A stretch of DNA of 64,000 nt from Stutzerimonas zhaodongensis (GCF_003696365.1 NZ_RFFM01000001.1:1751852-1815851), one strand, 5' to 3'. Positions 54,932-64,000 are shown, counted from the stretch's first letter. Numbers and translations: made by a program. Notes: generated by a model from the sequence alone, not told the origin.

Positions 54932-55633
54932 TCAGCGCCGCGCCATCGCCACCAGCGCCTGCCGCACAGCTCCCGGATTTGTGCAACTTTCTGGGAACGC
55001 CAACCAGTGAATGGCATGGCCGATGCGCAAGTGAAAACCCTCGCTGTCGATTCCGACCATGCGGGCGGCGGGTGCCGGAGGCAGTCCTGCTTGCAGTACA
55101 TAATGAGCAATCGCTGCAGCATGGTCTTGATTCATATGATCCAGCATGCCGCCCTCACCGTCTCCAGAGCCCGCGAAAGGATTGGCCAACGCCACCTGAT
55201 CCAGCCAGTGGATAGCACCGAAGCCGCCGATGAAACGCCAGCGCACCGGCTTCAGAATCCAGAAATCGAAATCATGAACGCTGTGGTAGTCGCTGGACTC
55301 CGGAAAATAGCGGTAATAGCGCTTTGCTACATGACCCACCGCAACGTCATCGACCCGCTGCGCTTCGGCCAGCAGGGTGAGTCGCCCCGTTGCCTGAACG
55401 TCCTCCGCGCCGCGCTCGGAGACCAGCAGGGAGCAGCGCGGGTCGGCCTGTAGATTTTTGGTGTGCTGGGCAATGCGGCTGATCAAGATCAGTGGCCAGC
55501 CTTCTTCGCTTAGGCAGTAAGGCACGGCCGAGCCGAATGGAAATCCGGGCATGGCCTTGGAGTGAGTGGAGAGCACGGCGCGGTATTCCTTGAGCAGGAG
55601 TTGTCGGGCATGCTTTACGGCTTCGGCGCTCAC
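54932..55633 (-). CDS. HugZ-family heme/flavin-binding protein
   Basis: A 233-residue cytoplasmic protein with an N-terminal split-barrel (pyridoxamine-phosphate-oxidase-like) domain, [24 protein letters not shown], and a C-terminal DUF2470-type domain with [15 protein letters not shown]. HugZ relatives bind or degrade heme, others bind flavin; which applies is open. The GTG start at 55633 has GAGGAG seven bases upstream. A much longer in-frame reading to 56158 is antisense to the SDR gene and is rejected. Confidence 0.82.
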   Translation of the reverse strand: MSAEAVKHARQLLLKEYRAVLSTHSKAMPGFPFGSAVPYCLSEEGWPLILISRIAQHTKNLQADPRCSLLVSERGAEDVQATGRLTLLAEAQRVDDVAVGHVAKRYYRYFPESSDYHSVHDFDFWILKPVRWRFIGGFGAIHWLDQVALANPFAGSGDGEGGMLDHMNQDHAAAIAHYVLQAGLPPAPAARMVGIDSEGFHLRIGHAIHWLAFPESCTNPGAVRQALVAMARR

Positions 55634-55732
55634 GGATGCTCCTCGAGGCAGGACAATTCGACGGAGCCCAAGCATAACGGTTTCATCAGCGGACGTCGTT
55701 TGGCGGCATTCGAAGGCATTGAGGAGTTGGGC

Positions 55733-56491
55733 ATGCAGTTGAAAGACAAGGTCATCATCATCACCGGGGGCGGCCAGGGACTGGGCCGCGCCATGGGCGA
55801 ATACCTCGCCGGCAAGGGCGCTCGACTGGCATTGGTCGATCTCAATCAGGAACGCCTGGATGAAGCGGTAGCGGCCTGCAAGGCGGCCGGGGGCGACGCG
55901 CGTGCGTATCTGTGCAACGTCGCCAACGAGGAGCAGGTCAGCCACATGGTGAGCCAGGTCAGCAACGACTTCGGCACCCTCGACGGTTTGGTCAATAACG
56001 CCGGCATCCTGCGGGACGGCCTGACCGTCAAGGTCAAGGATGGAGAGCTGTCGAAGATGAGCCTGGCGCAATGGCAGGCGGTGATCGACGTCAACCTTAC
56101 TGGCGTCTTCCTTTGCACTCGTGAGGTCGCGGCGAAAATGATCGAGCTGAAAAGCCAAGGCGCGATCGTCAATATTTCCTCGATATCCCGTGCAGGCAAC
56201 ATGGGGCAGGCAAACTACTCAGCCGCCAAAGCCGGTGTGGCAGCGGACACCGTCGTTTGGGCCAAAGAGCTGGCACGCTACGGCATCCGTGTAGCAGGCG
56301 TTGCGCCCGGTTTCATCGAGACCGAAATGGTCGCCAGCATGAAGCCCGAAGCGCTCGAAAAGATGACCGCAGGTATCCCCCTGAAGCGGCTCGGCAAGCC
56401 GATGGAGATCGCGCACTCCGTCGCATACATCCTTGAGAACGACTATTACACCGGCCGCATTCTGGAACTGGACGGCGGACTGCGCCTTTAA
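55733..56491 (+). CDS. SDR-family oxidoreductase (FabG-like)
   Basis: A 252-residue short-chain dehydrogenase/reductase. Cofactor loop [12 protein letters not shown] (about 11-22), acidic [11 protein letters not shown] after strand 2 favouring NAD(H), NNAG, catalytic Ser in NISSISR and YSAAKAG with Tyr/Lys. The substrate is unknown; resemblance to 3-oxoacyl-ACP reductase is general to the family. The ATG at 55733 has GAGGAG eight bases upstream. It is divergent from the HugZ-family gene. Confidence 0.85.
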   Translation: MQLKDKVIIITGGGQGLGRAMGEYLAGKGARLALVDLNQERLDEAVAACKAAGGDARAYLCNVANEEQVSHMVSQVSNDFGTLDGLVNNAGILRDGLTVKVKDGELSKMSLAQWQAVIDVNLTGVFLCTREVAAKMIELKSQGAIVNISSISRAGNMGQANYSAAKAGVAADTVVWAKELARYGIRVAGVAPGFIETEMVASMKPEALEKMTAGIPLKRLGKPMEIAHSVAYILENDYYTGRILELDGGLRL

Positions 56492-56508
56492 CAGTCGACA
56501 AAACGAAA

Positions 56509-56531
56509 CCGGGCGCCTGGAAGGCGCCCGG
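56509..56531. terminator. Terminator between SDR and DUF481 genes
   Basis: CCGGGCGCC and GGCGCCCGG form a perfect 9-bp stem with a 5-base loop between convergent genes. The T-rich tail is on the minus strand, so it mainly ends the DUF481 gene. Confidence 0.7.
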
Positions 56532-56554
56532 TCAGCAGCGAATTGGGACTGGCT

Positions 56555-57559
56555 TTACCAGCCCACTCCAAAACCGACGCTGTAGCGTGTTTCGTCCTTA
56601 TTGCTTTCCGCGCCGCTGACAATGTCTTTTTCGGCCTTCATGTTCAGCGAAGCCCAGTCGGTCACCTTGTAACGCAGCCCTACCTCGGCATCCAGCTGGT
56701 AGTCGGCTACGTTTTCAAGCGGTTTGCCGATCTCGCCATTGCTGAACAGCTCGAAGGTCTTGCCAACCAGATAGCGGTTGTAATTCCACTTCATCGCCAG
56801 GGAGTAGAAGTCTTCCTTGTTACCGCTGGCAAATTCGTAGTCACTACGGTTGAACAGCGTTGCGAGGGAGAAGGCGCCGAGCTCGTTGTCCCAGAACTGA
56901 TAACCGGGACCCGTACCGACTGTGCGCTGACGGCGTACGTCTTCGATCTTGTCGCGCTTGTACTCCAGCCGTCCCTGCCAGAACCAATGCTCGTCGAGGA
57001 AACGGTCCAGGGCGTATTCGGCATCCCAGTTGTCAGTCGAAGTGACGTCGTTGCGGTATTCACGGTTGTAGTTGGCGGTAGCGTTATGTCGCCACAGGCC
57101 ATGACGCGCAGAATTCTTGAAGGATACGTCGTAGTCGTCGGTATCCGTTTCGGCACGCTTGTAGTCCAGCGAAACGTCCACGTTGCCTTTCCAGGTCAGG
57201 TCATGAACCAACGGTTTGGGACGAATTATCTGCGAGATGCTGGCGAGCTTGACCGTATGGGCCGCCCCGCCATTGTTCAAGACCACAGTGCCGTCGTCCG
57301 CCGCCTGCATCGACTTGGCAACTTCCCCCGTAAAGTCGTCCTGCTTGATCAGCAGCTGCTGGTTGGACTCCAGCGTCGCAACCTGACTCCACTTCACAGG
57401 AATCGAACCGCCATACTCGGTTTCGATAAGCAGTTTGCCGCCGTCGAGAAGGCTGATCTTGCCTGTCAGGCGGTCGCCGTTTTTCAACCAAACGGTATCG
57501 GCGAGCGACGGCAGGGCGACGAGGGAAAGGGATACACATAGAAGCGTTCTGGAAAACAT
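56555..57559 (-). CDS. DUF481 outer-membrane protein
   Basis: A 334-residue exported protein with signal LLCVSLSLVALPSLA. An N-terminal region of about 100 residues has two SH3-like strands sets (VWLKNGDRLTGKISLLDGGKLLIETEYGG), then a DUF481/YdiY-type beta-barrel with alternating aromatic strands, ending VGFGVGW. Probably an outer-membrane barrel of unknown role. It is convergent with the SDR gene and divergent from the ATL gene. Confidence 0.8.
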   Translation of the reverse strand: MFSRTLLCVSLSLVALPSLADTVWLKNGDRLTGKISLLDGGKLLIETEYGGSIPVKWSQVATLESNQQLLIKQDDFTGEVAKSMQAADDGTVVLNNGGAAHTVKLASISQIIRPKPLVHDLTWKGNVDVSLDYKRAETDTDDYDVSFKNSARHGLWRHNATANYNREYRNDVTSTDNWDAEYALDRFLDEHWFWQGRLEYKRDKIEDVRRQRTVGTGPGYQFWDNELGAFSLATLFNRSDYEFASGNKEDFYSLAMKWNYNRYLVGKTFELFSNGEIGKPLENVADYQLDAEVGLRYKVTDWASLNMKAEKDIVSGAESNKDETRYSVGFGVGW

Positions 57560-57707
57560 AGAGGGCTGAAATTCTGCGCAAGTGCGATTAGAAAGACGGC
57601 ATTATCCTTATGCCTTTGTCCACAGCAAGCACAGACTGCCGAACGGGTTCCGAGTTCAGCGTCTCGACTGTCGTTACTTCCATTCACCACGCAGCAGAGG
57701 AAACACG

Positions 57708-58067
57708 ATGCCAGAGCTACTGCCTGAGCATTCGCTAGCCGCCGAAACCGACTCGCGCCGGGCTGCCGTGTACCTCGTCATGGCACAGATCCCTGAGGGC
57801 AAGGTAGTGACATACGGCGAAATAGCGAGCCTGGCAGGGCTTGGTCGCGCCGCACGCTGGGTAGGCAGGCTGATGTCGCAACTGCCGGAAGGCTCTCGCT
57901 TGCCGTGGCATCGGGTCATAAGTGCGGGCGGACGACTGAGCCTTCCGGCCGGAACCGCTGCCGGACACGAACAACGCATGCGCTTGCGGGCTGAGGGCGT
58001 GACCATCATCAACGACCGCGTCGACATACGTCGCCACGGCTGGCAATCGGCGGAGTACAGCGGGTAG
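57708..58067 (+). CDS. Alkyltransferase-like (ATL) protein
   Basis: A 119-residue DNA-binding protein of the MGMT C-terminal domain family. The motif PCHRV of true O6-alkylguanine alkyltransferases is PWHRV here (66-70), so the acceptor Cys is replaced by Trp67. ATL proteins with this change bind O6-alkylguanine and hand it to nucleotide excision repair. The helix-turn-helix region is VVTYGEIASLAGLGRAARWVG. The ATG at 57708 has AGAGGAA upstream; an open frame from 57582 is not conserved. Confidence 0.9.
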   Translation: MPELLPEHSLAAETDSRRAAVYLVMAQIPEGKVVTYGEIASLAGLGRAARWVGRLMSQLPEGSRLPWHRVISAGGRLSLPAGTAAGHEQRMRLRAEGVTIINDRVDIRRHGWQSAEYSG

Positions 58068-58101
58068 AGTGCGCGCTTCATGTCTATCGCCGTCCCGTCA
58101 T

Positions 58102-59802
58102 ATGTCCCGTGAAACCTGGCGCACTGCCCTCGCCGCCTATGCCAGCCCCGCCTCTATCACGCTGCTGATTCTCGGCTTCGCTGCAGGCCTGCCGGCGATA
58201 CTGGTGTTCTCCACGCTTTCAGTCTGGCTCCGCGAAGCCGGTGTATCTCGCGAAACCATCGGGTTCGCCAGCTGGATCAGTCTGGCTTATGCCTTCAAGT
58301 GGGTATGGTCGCCGATGCTCGATCAATGGCGCCTGCCGTGGCTCGGCGCTCTGGGGCGCCGCCGATCCTGGCTGGTCCTTTCGCAGGTAGTGATCGCAAT
58401 CGGGCTGATCGGCATGGCTCTGTGTAATCCGCAGCACAACCTGACGATGCTGATAGCACTCGCCGTCGCGGTGGCCTTCGCCTCTGCCACCCAGGACATC
58501 GCCATCGATGCGTACCGGCTGGAGATTGCCGAAGACAAGCTGCAAGCGACGCTGGCAGCCAGCTACATGACGGGCTACCGAATCGCCATGCTGTTGGCCA
58601 GCGCTGGGGCACTGTTTCTTGCCGAGTGGCTGGGTTCGACCAATGTTGAATACAGCCAGTCCGCCTGGGCTCTGACGTATGTCATTTTCGCGCTGCTGAT
58701 TCTGCCGGGACTGATTACCAGTCTGCTGATCCCCGAGCCGGACGGCGCCGCACCGCTGCCTAACGAGCCGTCCAAATACAGCTTCAACCACCAGCTGGCA
58801 GGCGTCGGCCTGTTCCTGGTCCTGCTGATTTCCGTACCAGCGATGATCAATGCGCTGATCGCCCAGGCGTGGCCACGAGCGATCCTCTATCTGCTATTCA
58901 TCATCGGTTCGCTATCGCCTTGGGGCCGCTCTCTTTTGTCCCCCGTCCGGCACATGCTGCAGCAGGCCGGTCAGCGCCAGCGTCCCGTTCGATTCGACTT
59001 CGTTCACCAGGCCGTGTCGGTAATTGTGCTGATCATTCTGATGGTATCCACCACTGGCATGTTCCAATCCTACTGGGGTGGTTACTGGCCGCGCGGCACA
59101 ATGTATCTGCTGATCTGCTGGGCGTGCCTGTCCGGCCCTGGTCGCATTCTGATGGGGCCGGTGCTGACGCCGATCACCGACTTCATCGTGCGTTACCGCT
59201 GGCAGGCGCTGCTGCTGCTGGGACTGATCGCCACCTACCGGATGTCCGACACGGTGATGGGCGTGATGGCCAACGTCTTCTATATCGACCAGGGCTTCAG
59301 CAAGGACCAGATTGCCAGCGTGAGCAAGCTGTTCGGCCTGATCATGACGCTGCTCGGCGCGGCGTTCGGTGGTCTGCTCATCGTGCGCTTCAGCATCCTT
59401 CCGATACTGTTCATTGGTGGGGCTGCGTCGGCGGCGACCAATCTCATGTTCATGCTGTTGGTGGAGATGGGCGCCAACCTGAACATGCTGATCGTGACGA
59501 TTTCCTGCGATAACTTCAGCGGCGGGCTCGCCTCTACGGCCTTTGTCGCCTATCTCTCAAGCCTGACAAATCTGAAGTTCTCTGCAACGCAGTACGCCCT
59601 GCTAAGTTCGCTGATGCTGCTATTGCCACGCTTGCTGGGCGGCTATTCAGGCGTCATGGTCGAACGGCTCGGCTACAGCGACTTCTTCCTGGTTACCGCC
59701 TTGCTCGGCATACCGACGCTGATATTGATTGCATGGCAGTGGTCGCGCACTCGCCGAATAGCGGACCCGGCCGATCCTTTGGCGAACACCGAGCGAAACT
59801 GA
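58102..59802 (+). CDS. ampG: AmpG-type muropeptide permease
   Basis: A 566-residue inner-membrane MFS transporter importing anhydro-muropeptides for cell-wall recycling, which also feeds AmpC beta-lactamase induction. Family blocks: LLILGFAAGLPAILVFSTLSVWLREAGVS, WSPMLDQWRLPWLGALGRRRSWL, ATQDIAIDAYRLE and KLFGLIMTLLGAAFGGLLI. The start could be the ATG at 58102 (chosen, family N-terminus) or a GTG at 58069; neither has a strong ribosome site. Position beside mscS and yajQ agrees with the PA4393 locus. Confidence 0.85.
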   Translation: MSRETWRTALAAYASPASITLLILGFAAGLPAILVFSTLSVWLREAGVSRETIGFASWISLAYAFKWVWSPMLDQWRLPWLGALGRRRSWLVLSQVVIAIGLIGMALCNPQHNLTMLIALAVAVAFASATQDIAIDAYRLEIAEDKLQATLAASYMTGYRIAMLLASAGALFLAEWLGSTNVEYSQSAWALTYVIFALLILPGLITSLLIPEPDGAAPLPNEPSKYSFNHQLAGVGLFLVLLISVPAMINALIAQAWPRAILYLLFIIGSLSPWGRSLLSPVRHMLQQAGQRQRPVRFDFVHQAVSVIVLIILMVSTTGMFQSYWGGYWPRGTMYLLICWACLSGPGRILMGPVLTPITDFIVRYRWQALLLLGLIATYRMSDTVMGVMANVFYIDQGFSKDQIASVSKLFGLIMTLLGAAFGGLLIVRFSILPILFIGGAASAATNLMFMLLVEMGANLNMLIVTISCDNFSGGLASTAFVAYLSSLTNLKFSATQYALLSSLMLLLPRLLGGYSGVMVERLGYSDFFLVTALLGIPTLILIAWQWSRTRRIADPADPLANTERN

Positions 59803-59803
59803 C

Positions 59804-59829
59804 AAAAAAGCCGGCATTGCCGGCTTTTT
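59804..59829. terminator. Bidirectional terminator between ampG and mscS
   Basis: AAAAAGCCGGC, three bases, GCCGGCTTTTT: symmetric hairpin between convergent genes. Confidence 0.9.
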
Positions 59830-59846
59830 CAAATCTGAACAGCAGG

Positions 59847-60671
59847 CTAACGCTGCACCAGATGTACCACCCGCTGCGGAAAGGGAATACCGATTCCAGC
59901 CTCATCGAAGCGCTCTTTCACCCTTTCAGTGAAGCCGAACGTCACGGGCCAGAAGTCTTTTGTCGCAACCCAGACACGAAGCGATAGATTGACCGAGCTA
60001 TCACCCAGCCCGACGACATGGACCACTGGCTCGGGATCGCGCAGGACGCGCTCATCCTCGGCAATCTCAAGCAGGATCTGGCGAGCCAGCTTGATATCTG
60101 CGCTGTAATCGATACCGATGTTGATATCAGCGCGACGCCGCGGCTCACGTGAAAAGTTGGTGATATGGCTGTTGGAGAGGCTGCCGTTAGGCACAACGAT
60201 GGTCTTGTTGTCGCCGGACTTGAGCACGGTATGGAATATCTGTATCGAATGCACCGTCCCTGCCACGCCCTGCGCCTCGATCCATTCACCGACTCGAATG
60301 GGTCGGAAGATAAGGATCAGCACGCCGCCGGCGAAGTTGGCCAGGCTGCCCTGCAGCGCCAAGCCTATCGCCAGGCCGGCCGCACCGATGACGGCAATGA
60401 AAGAGGTCGTCTCGACGCCGATCATCGAGGCCACGCTGATCAGCAACAACGCCTTGAGCACGATGCTCGAAAGACTTTCGATGAAACCATGCAACGAAGG
60501 GTCGATCTGGCGACGCTTCAACAAGCTGCCAACCCGGGCTACGAAGGTATTGATCAGCCACCAGCCAAGCAGAAAGGTAAAGAGCGCTAGAGCGACTTGA
60601 GCGCCATACTGAATAACGATCGGCAGCCAGGCCTCGGAAAGTTCGACCAGATAATCGACACTGAAATCCAT
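59847..60671 (-). CDS. MscS-family mechanosensitive channel
   Basis: A 274-residue inner-membrane channel relieving osmotic downshock. Three membrane segments; the pore-lining TM3 pattern is AVIGAAGLAIGLALQGSLANFAGGVLILIFRP, followed by the beta-domain IRVGEWIEAQGVAGTVHSI and NGSLSNSHITNFSR. Length and order match E. coli MscS (286). The ATG at 60671 follows AGGAG by about a dozen bases; a GTG eight codons earlier has none. Confidence 0.9.
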   Translation of the reverse strand: MDFSVDYLVELSEAWLPIVIQYGAQVALALFTFLLGWWLINTFVARVGSLLKRRQIDPSLHGFIESLSSIVLKALLLISVASMIGVETTSFIAVIGAAGLAIGLALQGSLANFAGGVLILIFRPIRVGEWIEAQGVAGTVHSIQIFHTVLKSGDNKTIVVPNGSLSNSHITNFSREPRRRADINIGIDYSADIKLARQILLEIAEDERVLRDPEPVVHVVGLGDSSVNLSLRVWVATKDFWPVTFGFTERVKERFDEAGIGIPFPQRVVHLVQR

Positions 60672-60765
60672 TGGATTGGGGACTCCTAGAAACACCGAGC
60701 GCCCGGGCTAGCCTGGTTGCTCGGTTGATGCGGGCAAAGGCACGCGTGCGTGCGCGGGGGACGAA

Positions 60766-61245
60766 TCAGTCGCGGAAGTTGTTGAACTGCACTGGCATGC
60801 CGAAATCCTTGGCACGCAGCAGCGCAATGGCCTCCTGCAGATCATCGCGCTTCTTGCCGGTGACGCGTACCTGCTCGCCCTGGATGGCAGCCTGCACCTT
60901 CAGCTTGGCGTCCTTGATATGGGCGACGATCTTTTTCGCCAACTCTTTATCGATCCCTTCACGCAGCACTACTTCCTGCTTCACCGACTTGCCAGAGGGA
61001 TAGGGATCCTTGAATTCGAGGCACTGAATATCGATCTTGCGCTTGACCAGGCTCAGTTTGAGGATTTCCAGCATCTGCTCCAATTGGAAATCAGCGTCGG
61101 CGGTCATATTGACGGTCAGTTCCTTGAGTTCGAAACTGCCTTTCCCACGCAGGTCGTAACGCCGCTCAAGTTCCTTGACAGCATTTTCGATCGCGTTGGT
61201 CACTTCGTGTTTGTCCAGTTCGGACACCACGTCGAACGAGGGCAT
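60766..61245 (-). CDS. yajQ: YajQ family nucleotide-binding protein
   Basis: A 159-residue cytoplasmic UPF0234 protein. Blocks: [34 protein letters not shown] at the start, [55 protein letters not shown]. Xanthomonas and Pseudomonas relatives bind cyclic di-GMP and act on transcription. AGGAGG lies right before the ATG. It is upstream of mscS on the same strand. Confidence 0.93.
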   Translation of the reverse strand: MPSFDVVSELDKHEVTNAIENAVKELERRYDLRGKGSFELKELTVNMTADADFQLEQMLEILKLSLVKRKIDIQCLEFKDPYPSGKSVKQEVVLREGIDKELAKKIVAHIKDAKLKVQAAIQGEQVRVTGKKRDDLQEAIALLRAKDFGMPVQFNNFRD

Positions 61246-61388
61246 GGGGCTTCCTCCTAATGGAAACGGCGCAAGGGTGTGATCCAGCGCGCTTAGCTTG
61301 ACGGTTCAAATGGGCCATCATTATAACGGTTCAGGGCAATAAGACCCGACCATCACTTTTCAGGGTCACATCCCTCACCGAGTCCTGC

Positions 61389-62354
61389 ATGCCCAACCCC
61401 CAACTCAGCATCCTGGTTGTCGATGACGCCAAGTTTTCCAGCGTGATGATAGGTCGCGCCCTCGCCAAGGCTGGGTACGAGGATGTGCGCTTCGCCAACA
61501 GCGCCAGCGCCGCGTTGGAACTGATTGAACAACGCCCCACCAACGTGTTGCTGGCCGATTGGCTGATGCCGGAGATGGATGGGTTGGAGTTGACCACCCA
61601 GGTCCGCCAGCAGGACGAAATGTCCGATCACTACACCTACATCATTCTGCTCACTGGTCGTGACGGTCAGGACGTGCTGAGCAAGGCTTTCGACCACGGC
61701 GTGGACGATTTCATCGGAAAGTCGGTCATGAATGACCAACTGGTGCCGCGGGTATATGCAGCCGACAGGCTGTGCGGGTCGTTGCAGCGGCTGATGCGGG
61801 AAAATCGTCTGCTGACCGAGAACATCGCAAGCCTGGAACAACGCAACCTGATAGACCACGTGACCGGCATCGGCAACCGCCGCTACCTCGAGCAGCGGCT
61901 TGGCGACAGCCTGCGCCAGATCGAAAGCCGCGGCGGCGCGCTCTGCTACCTGGTGATCGGCCTGCCTGAAATAATGAGTCAGCAGGAACGCTACGGCGAG
62001 ACGTTCCACCACGAACTGCTGCGAGGCGTTGCGAGGCGCCTGCAACAACTGGTTCGTCCGCTGGACGTGCTTACCCGCCTGGATGACCGGCATTTCGGCG
62101 TGGTCACATTGATCGACGACCTGCGTGCTTGTTCACCCAGCAGCTTCAAGCGGCTCCACGAAGGGCTCAACCTCAAGGCCTTCAAGACCAGCGAAGGATT
62201 TATCTCGATCAAGGCCGGAATCGGCATGGTCAGCCTCGATGCAAGCGTATCGCCAGTCAACACGGCGCTGATCATTCAGCGTGCAGAGGCATTACTGCCT
62301 GACGCCTATGCCACAGGCCGGATCGTACCCCTGCGCTACAAGCAAGCCACCTGA
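61389..62354 (+). CDS. Response regulator with degenerate GGDEF domain
   Basis: A 321-residue two-domain regulator. The receiver (1-120) has the acidic pair DD12-13, phospho-Asp57 in LLADWLMPEMDG, Thr in ILLTGRDG and Lys in IGKS. The C-terminal domain has the diguanylate cyclase fold (DHVTGIGNRRYLEQRL) but DDRHF at 232-236 in place of GGDEF, so it should not make c-di-GMP. This matches the PA4396 type. It overlaps panE by one base and lies near a sensor kinase gene that may be its partner. Confidence 0.87.
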   Translation: MPNPQLSILVVDDAKFSSVMIGRALAKAGYEDVRFANSASAALELIEQRPTNVLLADWLMPEMDGLELTTQVRQQDEMSDHYTYIILLTGRDGQDVLSKAFDHGVDDFIGKSVMNDQLVPRVYAADRLCGSLQRLMRENRLLTENIASLEQRNLIDHVTGIGNRRYLEQRLGDSLRQIESRGGALCYLVIGLPEIMSQQERYGETFHHELLRGVARRLQQLVRPLDVLTRLDDRHFGVVTLIDDLRACSPSSFKRLHEGLNLKAFKTSEGFISIKAGIGMVSLDASVSPVNTALIIQRAEALLPDAYATGRIVPLRYKQAT

Positions 62355-63271
62355 TGGCCGTGACCTGGCATGTACTCGGGGCTGGCAGTCTCGGCGGCCT
62401 CTGGGCGACGCGCCTGTCGCGTGCTGGCGTACCACTGCGTCTTATTCTGCGTAACCAGCAGCGGCTGGCGGATTACCAGAGTGCAGGCGGCCTGGCGCTG
62501 ACCGAAGAGGGCGAAACCTCTCTTTATCCGGTGCCCGCAGAACTGCCGGATGCGACCACACCAATCCGGCGGTTGCTGGTGGCATGCAAGGCCTACGATG
62601 CGCAGGCCGCTGTCGCTGAAGTGTCGCTACGGCTGAGATCAGGCACGGAGATCCTTCTCCTTCAGAATGGCCTCGGCAGCCAGCAGGCCATCGCTGAGAG
62701 ATGGCCCGACTGCCGTTGCATTTTCATCTCCAGCACCGAAGGTGCCTATCGCCAGAGTGGCTTCAGCATCGTCCACGCCGGTCGAGGGCAGAACTGGCTG
62801 GGCGATCCGATGAACCCAAACGCACCGGCCTGGCTCGCCGACATGGAAAAAGCGCAGATCCCCCACGTCTGGAACCGCGACATCATGAGCAAGCTGTGGC
62901 GCAAACTCGCGCTCAATTGCGCCATCAACCCCATGAGCGTTCTGCATGATTGCCGCAACGGCGAACTGCTGGCACACCGCGAACAGCTGAATTCGCTGTG
63001 CAAGGACCTCGCGCACTTGCTGCGCGCCTGCAATCAGACGGAAGCCGCCGTTGGCCTTGAAGATGAAGTGCTGCGCGTCATCGAGGCCACCGCCAGCAAT
63101 TACTCGTCGATGCACCAGGACGTACACAATGGACGTCGCACCGAAGTGAGTTTTTTGCTCGGGCACGCGTGCCGGGCCGCGCTACAGCATGGTGTGGAAG
63201 CGCCCGGCCTTGCGAGGCTTCTGGAGCAGCTCAGGGCATTCCTGCAACTTCGCGGATTGCCGACGGACTGA
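62354..63271 (+). CDS. panE: 2-dehydropantoate 2-reductase (PanE family)
   Basis: A 305-residue NADPH enzyme reducing ketopantoate to pantoate in vitamin B5/CoA synthesis. Cofactor loop VLGAGSLGGLWATRLSRAG (about 6-24), LLLQNGLGSQQAI with the conserved Asn, the catalytic Lys region SKLWRKLALNCAINPMSVLHDCRNGELL, and SSMHQDVHNGRRTEVSFLLG near the C-terminus. Start ATG overlaps the stop of the regulator gene by one base (TGATGG). Confidence 0.9.
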   Translation: MAVTWHVLGAGSLGGLWATRLSRAGVPLRLILRNQQRLADYQSAGGLALTEEGETSLYPVPAELPDATTPIRRLLVACKAYDAQAAVAEVSLRLRSGTEILLLQNGLGSQQAIAERWPDCRCIFISSTEGAYRQSGFSIVHAGRGQNWLGDPMNPNAPAWLADMEKAQIPHVWNRDIMSKLWRKLALNCAINPMSVLHDCRNGELLAHREQLNSLCKDLAHLLRACNQTEAAVGLEDEVLRVIEATASNYSSMHQDVHNGRRTEVSFLLGHACRAALQHGVEAPGLARLLEQLRAFLQLRGLPTD

Positions 63272-63314
63272 GGCACCGCTACCCTGCTGCAACACTCTCT
63301 CGCCTGTGCCTGCC

Positions 63315-64000
63315 ATGACCCTGCGCCAGCGCCTCGAAAATCTGCCGGTCGGCCGCAAGCTGCTGATCGCCCTGCTCGTGCTGCTCGCGGCTGTGCTGCT
63401 GGTGTCCAATCTCACCTTCATCAGCGCGGCCTATTGGATCTCCCGCCAAAGCGTCGCACCGCAAGCCATGCATACGCTCGGCGCCCTGCTGGCGACCCCA
63501 GAGCTGAGCAGCCGCGCCCTGGCATCCGAATCGGCAGCCGACGAGCTGCTGCAAAAGCTGCATGACTACGCGCCACTGCGCGCAGCGGTGATCTACGACA
63601 ATACAGGCCGGCGCCTTGCCCAACTTTATCGAGGCGACCCGCTGGATCTTCCGGAGCAGATCAGCACCCTGCCGGCGTGGAAAAAAAATGAAATGCGTGC
63701 CAACCTGCTCGTTGAACTGCCACAAGCCGCAGGCCCGCCGGGTCATCTGCTGATCGTCGCCAGCAGTGAACTGCCCGGAGCCTTCTATACAGGCACCTTT
63801 ACGGCCAGCCTCGCCATCCTGCTGGCCAGTCTACTGCTCTGGGCGCTGGTGGCACGCCAGATTCGCAGACTGATCACCCGACCGATTCGAGACCTCGAAG
63901 CGCTGTCCCGCCAGGTCACACGAGATGAGGACTATTCACTGCGCGCCACGCCGCGGAACCGGGACGAGATTGGCAACCTCGCAGATGCTTTCAACACCAT
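63315..64000 (+). CDS. Sensor histidine kinase, N-terminal part (partial)
   Basis: The first 228 residues of a membrane sensor kinase cut by the window end. Membrane segment at about 14-36 (GRKLLIALLVLLAAVLLVSNLTF), a periplasmic domain of about 115 residues with APLRAAVIYDNTGRRLAQLYRG, a second membrane segment near 158-178, and a HAMP domain (LITRPIRDLEALSRQVTRD, RNRDEIGNLADAFN). The kinase core is outside. Position after panE agrees with PA4398, a kinase reported to affect swarming. It may signal to the degenerate-GGDEF regulator at 61389. Confidence 0.8.
   Translation, partial: MTLRQRLENLPVGRKLLIALLVLLAAVLLVSNLTFISAAYWISRQSVAPQAMHTLGALLATPELSSRALASESAADELLQKLHDYAPLRAAVIYDNTGRRLAQLYRGDPLDLPEQISTLPAWKKNEMRANLLVELPQAAGPPGHLLIVASSELPGAFYTGTFTASLAILLASLLLWALVARQIRRLITRPIRDLEALSRQVTRDEDYSLRATPRNRDEIGNLADAFNT

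Noticed and set aside
55634-56158. N-terminal extension of the HugZ-family frame
   Set aside because: It is antisense to the SDR gene, and the GTG at 55633 has GAGGAG correctly placed.
58069-58101. GTG start 33 bases upstream for ampG
   Set aside because: No good ribosome site, and the added residues do not resemble the AmpG N-terminus; kept only as an alternative.
61353-62093. 246-residue minus-strand frame opposite the response regulator
   Set aside because: Antisense of a conserved two-domain regulator, no family similarity.

Overview
The window looks like a chromosomal segment of a gamma-proteobacterium of the Pseudomonadaceae, most likely Stutzerimonas (Pseudomonas stutzeri group). Reasons: high G+C; braCDEFG and xdh/guaD/hiuH/puuE/uraD/alc/allA/puuD gene sets of Pseudomonas type; a right half (about 35.6-64 kb) whose order bifA, icmP, di-heme oxidase, imelysin, mexVW, groEL/groES, fxsA, HugZ, SDR, ampG, mscS, yajQ, PA4396-like regulator, panE, sensor kinase parallels PAO1 PA4367-PA4398 as I recall it; and short palindromic GTAGGGTGGAT-type repeats. 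The species call is inference. I see no rRNA, tRNA, prophage, IS element or CRISPR array.

Layout. 1-1006: end of a phosphonate/phosphite-type ABC transporter (two tandem PhnE-like permeases). 1019-1336: DUF2288 protein. 1537-6715: branched-chain amino acid ABC transporter braCDEFG. 6903-35395: a long purine-catabolism region, interrupted at 15075-17489 by a Zur-box zinc ABC transporter on the minus strand and at 28253-29803 by a Kef-type antiporter. 35598-39966: BifA-type c-di-GMP protein, a spermidine-synthase-like protein, and a LemA/GIDE pair. 40155-45294: imelysin / di-heme oxidoreductase / imelysin / DUF1513 operon with a Fur-like box. 45416-51564: an MCP and MexVW-type RND pump. 52091-54092: groES-groEL (minus) behind a sigma32-like promoter. 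54341-64000: housekeeping genes fxsA to a truncated sensor kinase.

The purine region encodes every step from guanine or 8-oxoguanine to glyoxylate and urea: guanine deaminase, xanthine dehydrogenase XdhAB with maturation factor XdhC, 8-oxoguanine deaminase, membrane urate oxidase PuuD, HiuH, UraD, PuuE, Alc and AllA. It also carries a Tsx-like outer-membrane channel, three inner-membrane nucleobase permeases, a LysE-type exporter, a dCache chemoreceptor and two regulators (GntR/FCD and a RutR-like TetR).

The main finding is regulatory. Seven copies of a GntR-type palindrome TTGT(AT/GC)ACAA lie in the intergenic regions of this cluster, including two in front of the chemoreceptor. Three TTGAC-N6-GTCAA sites, the shape of the known RutR operator, lie before xdhA and the first permease. 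Together they suggest a dual-regulator purine regulon that includes chemotaxis.
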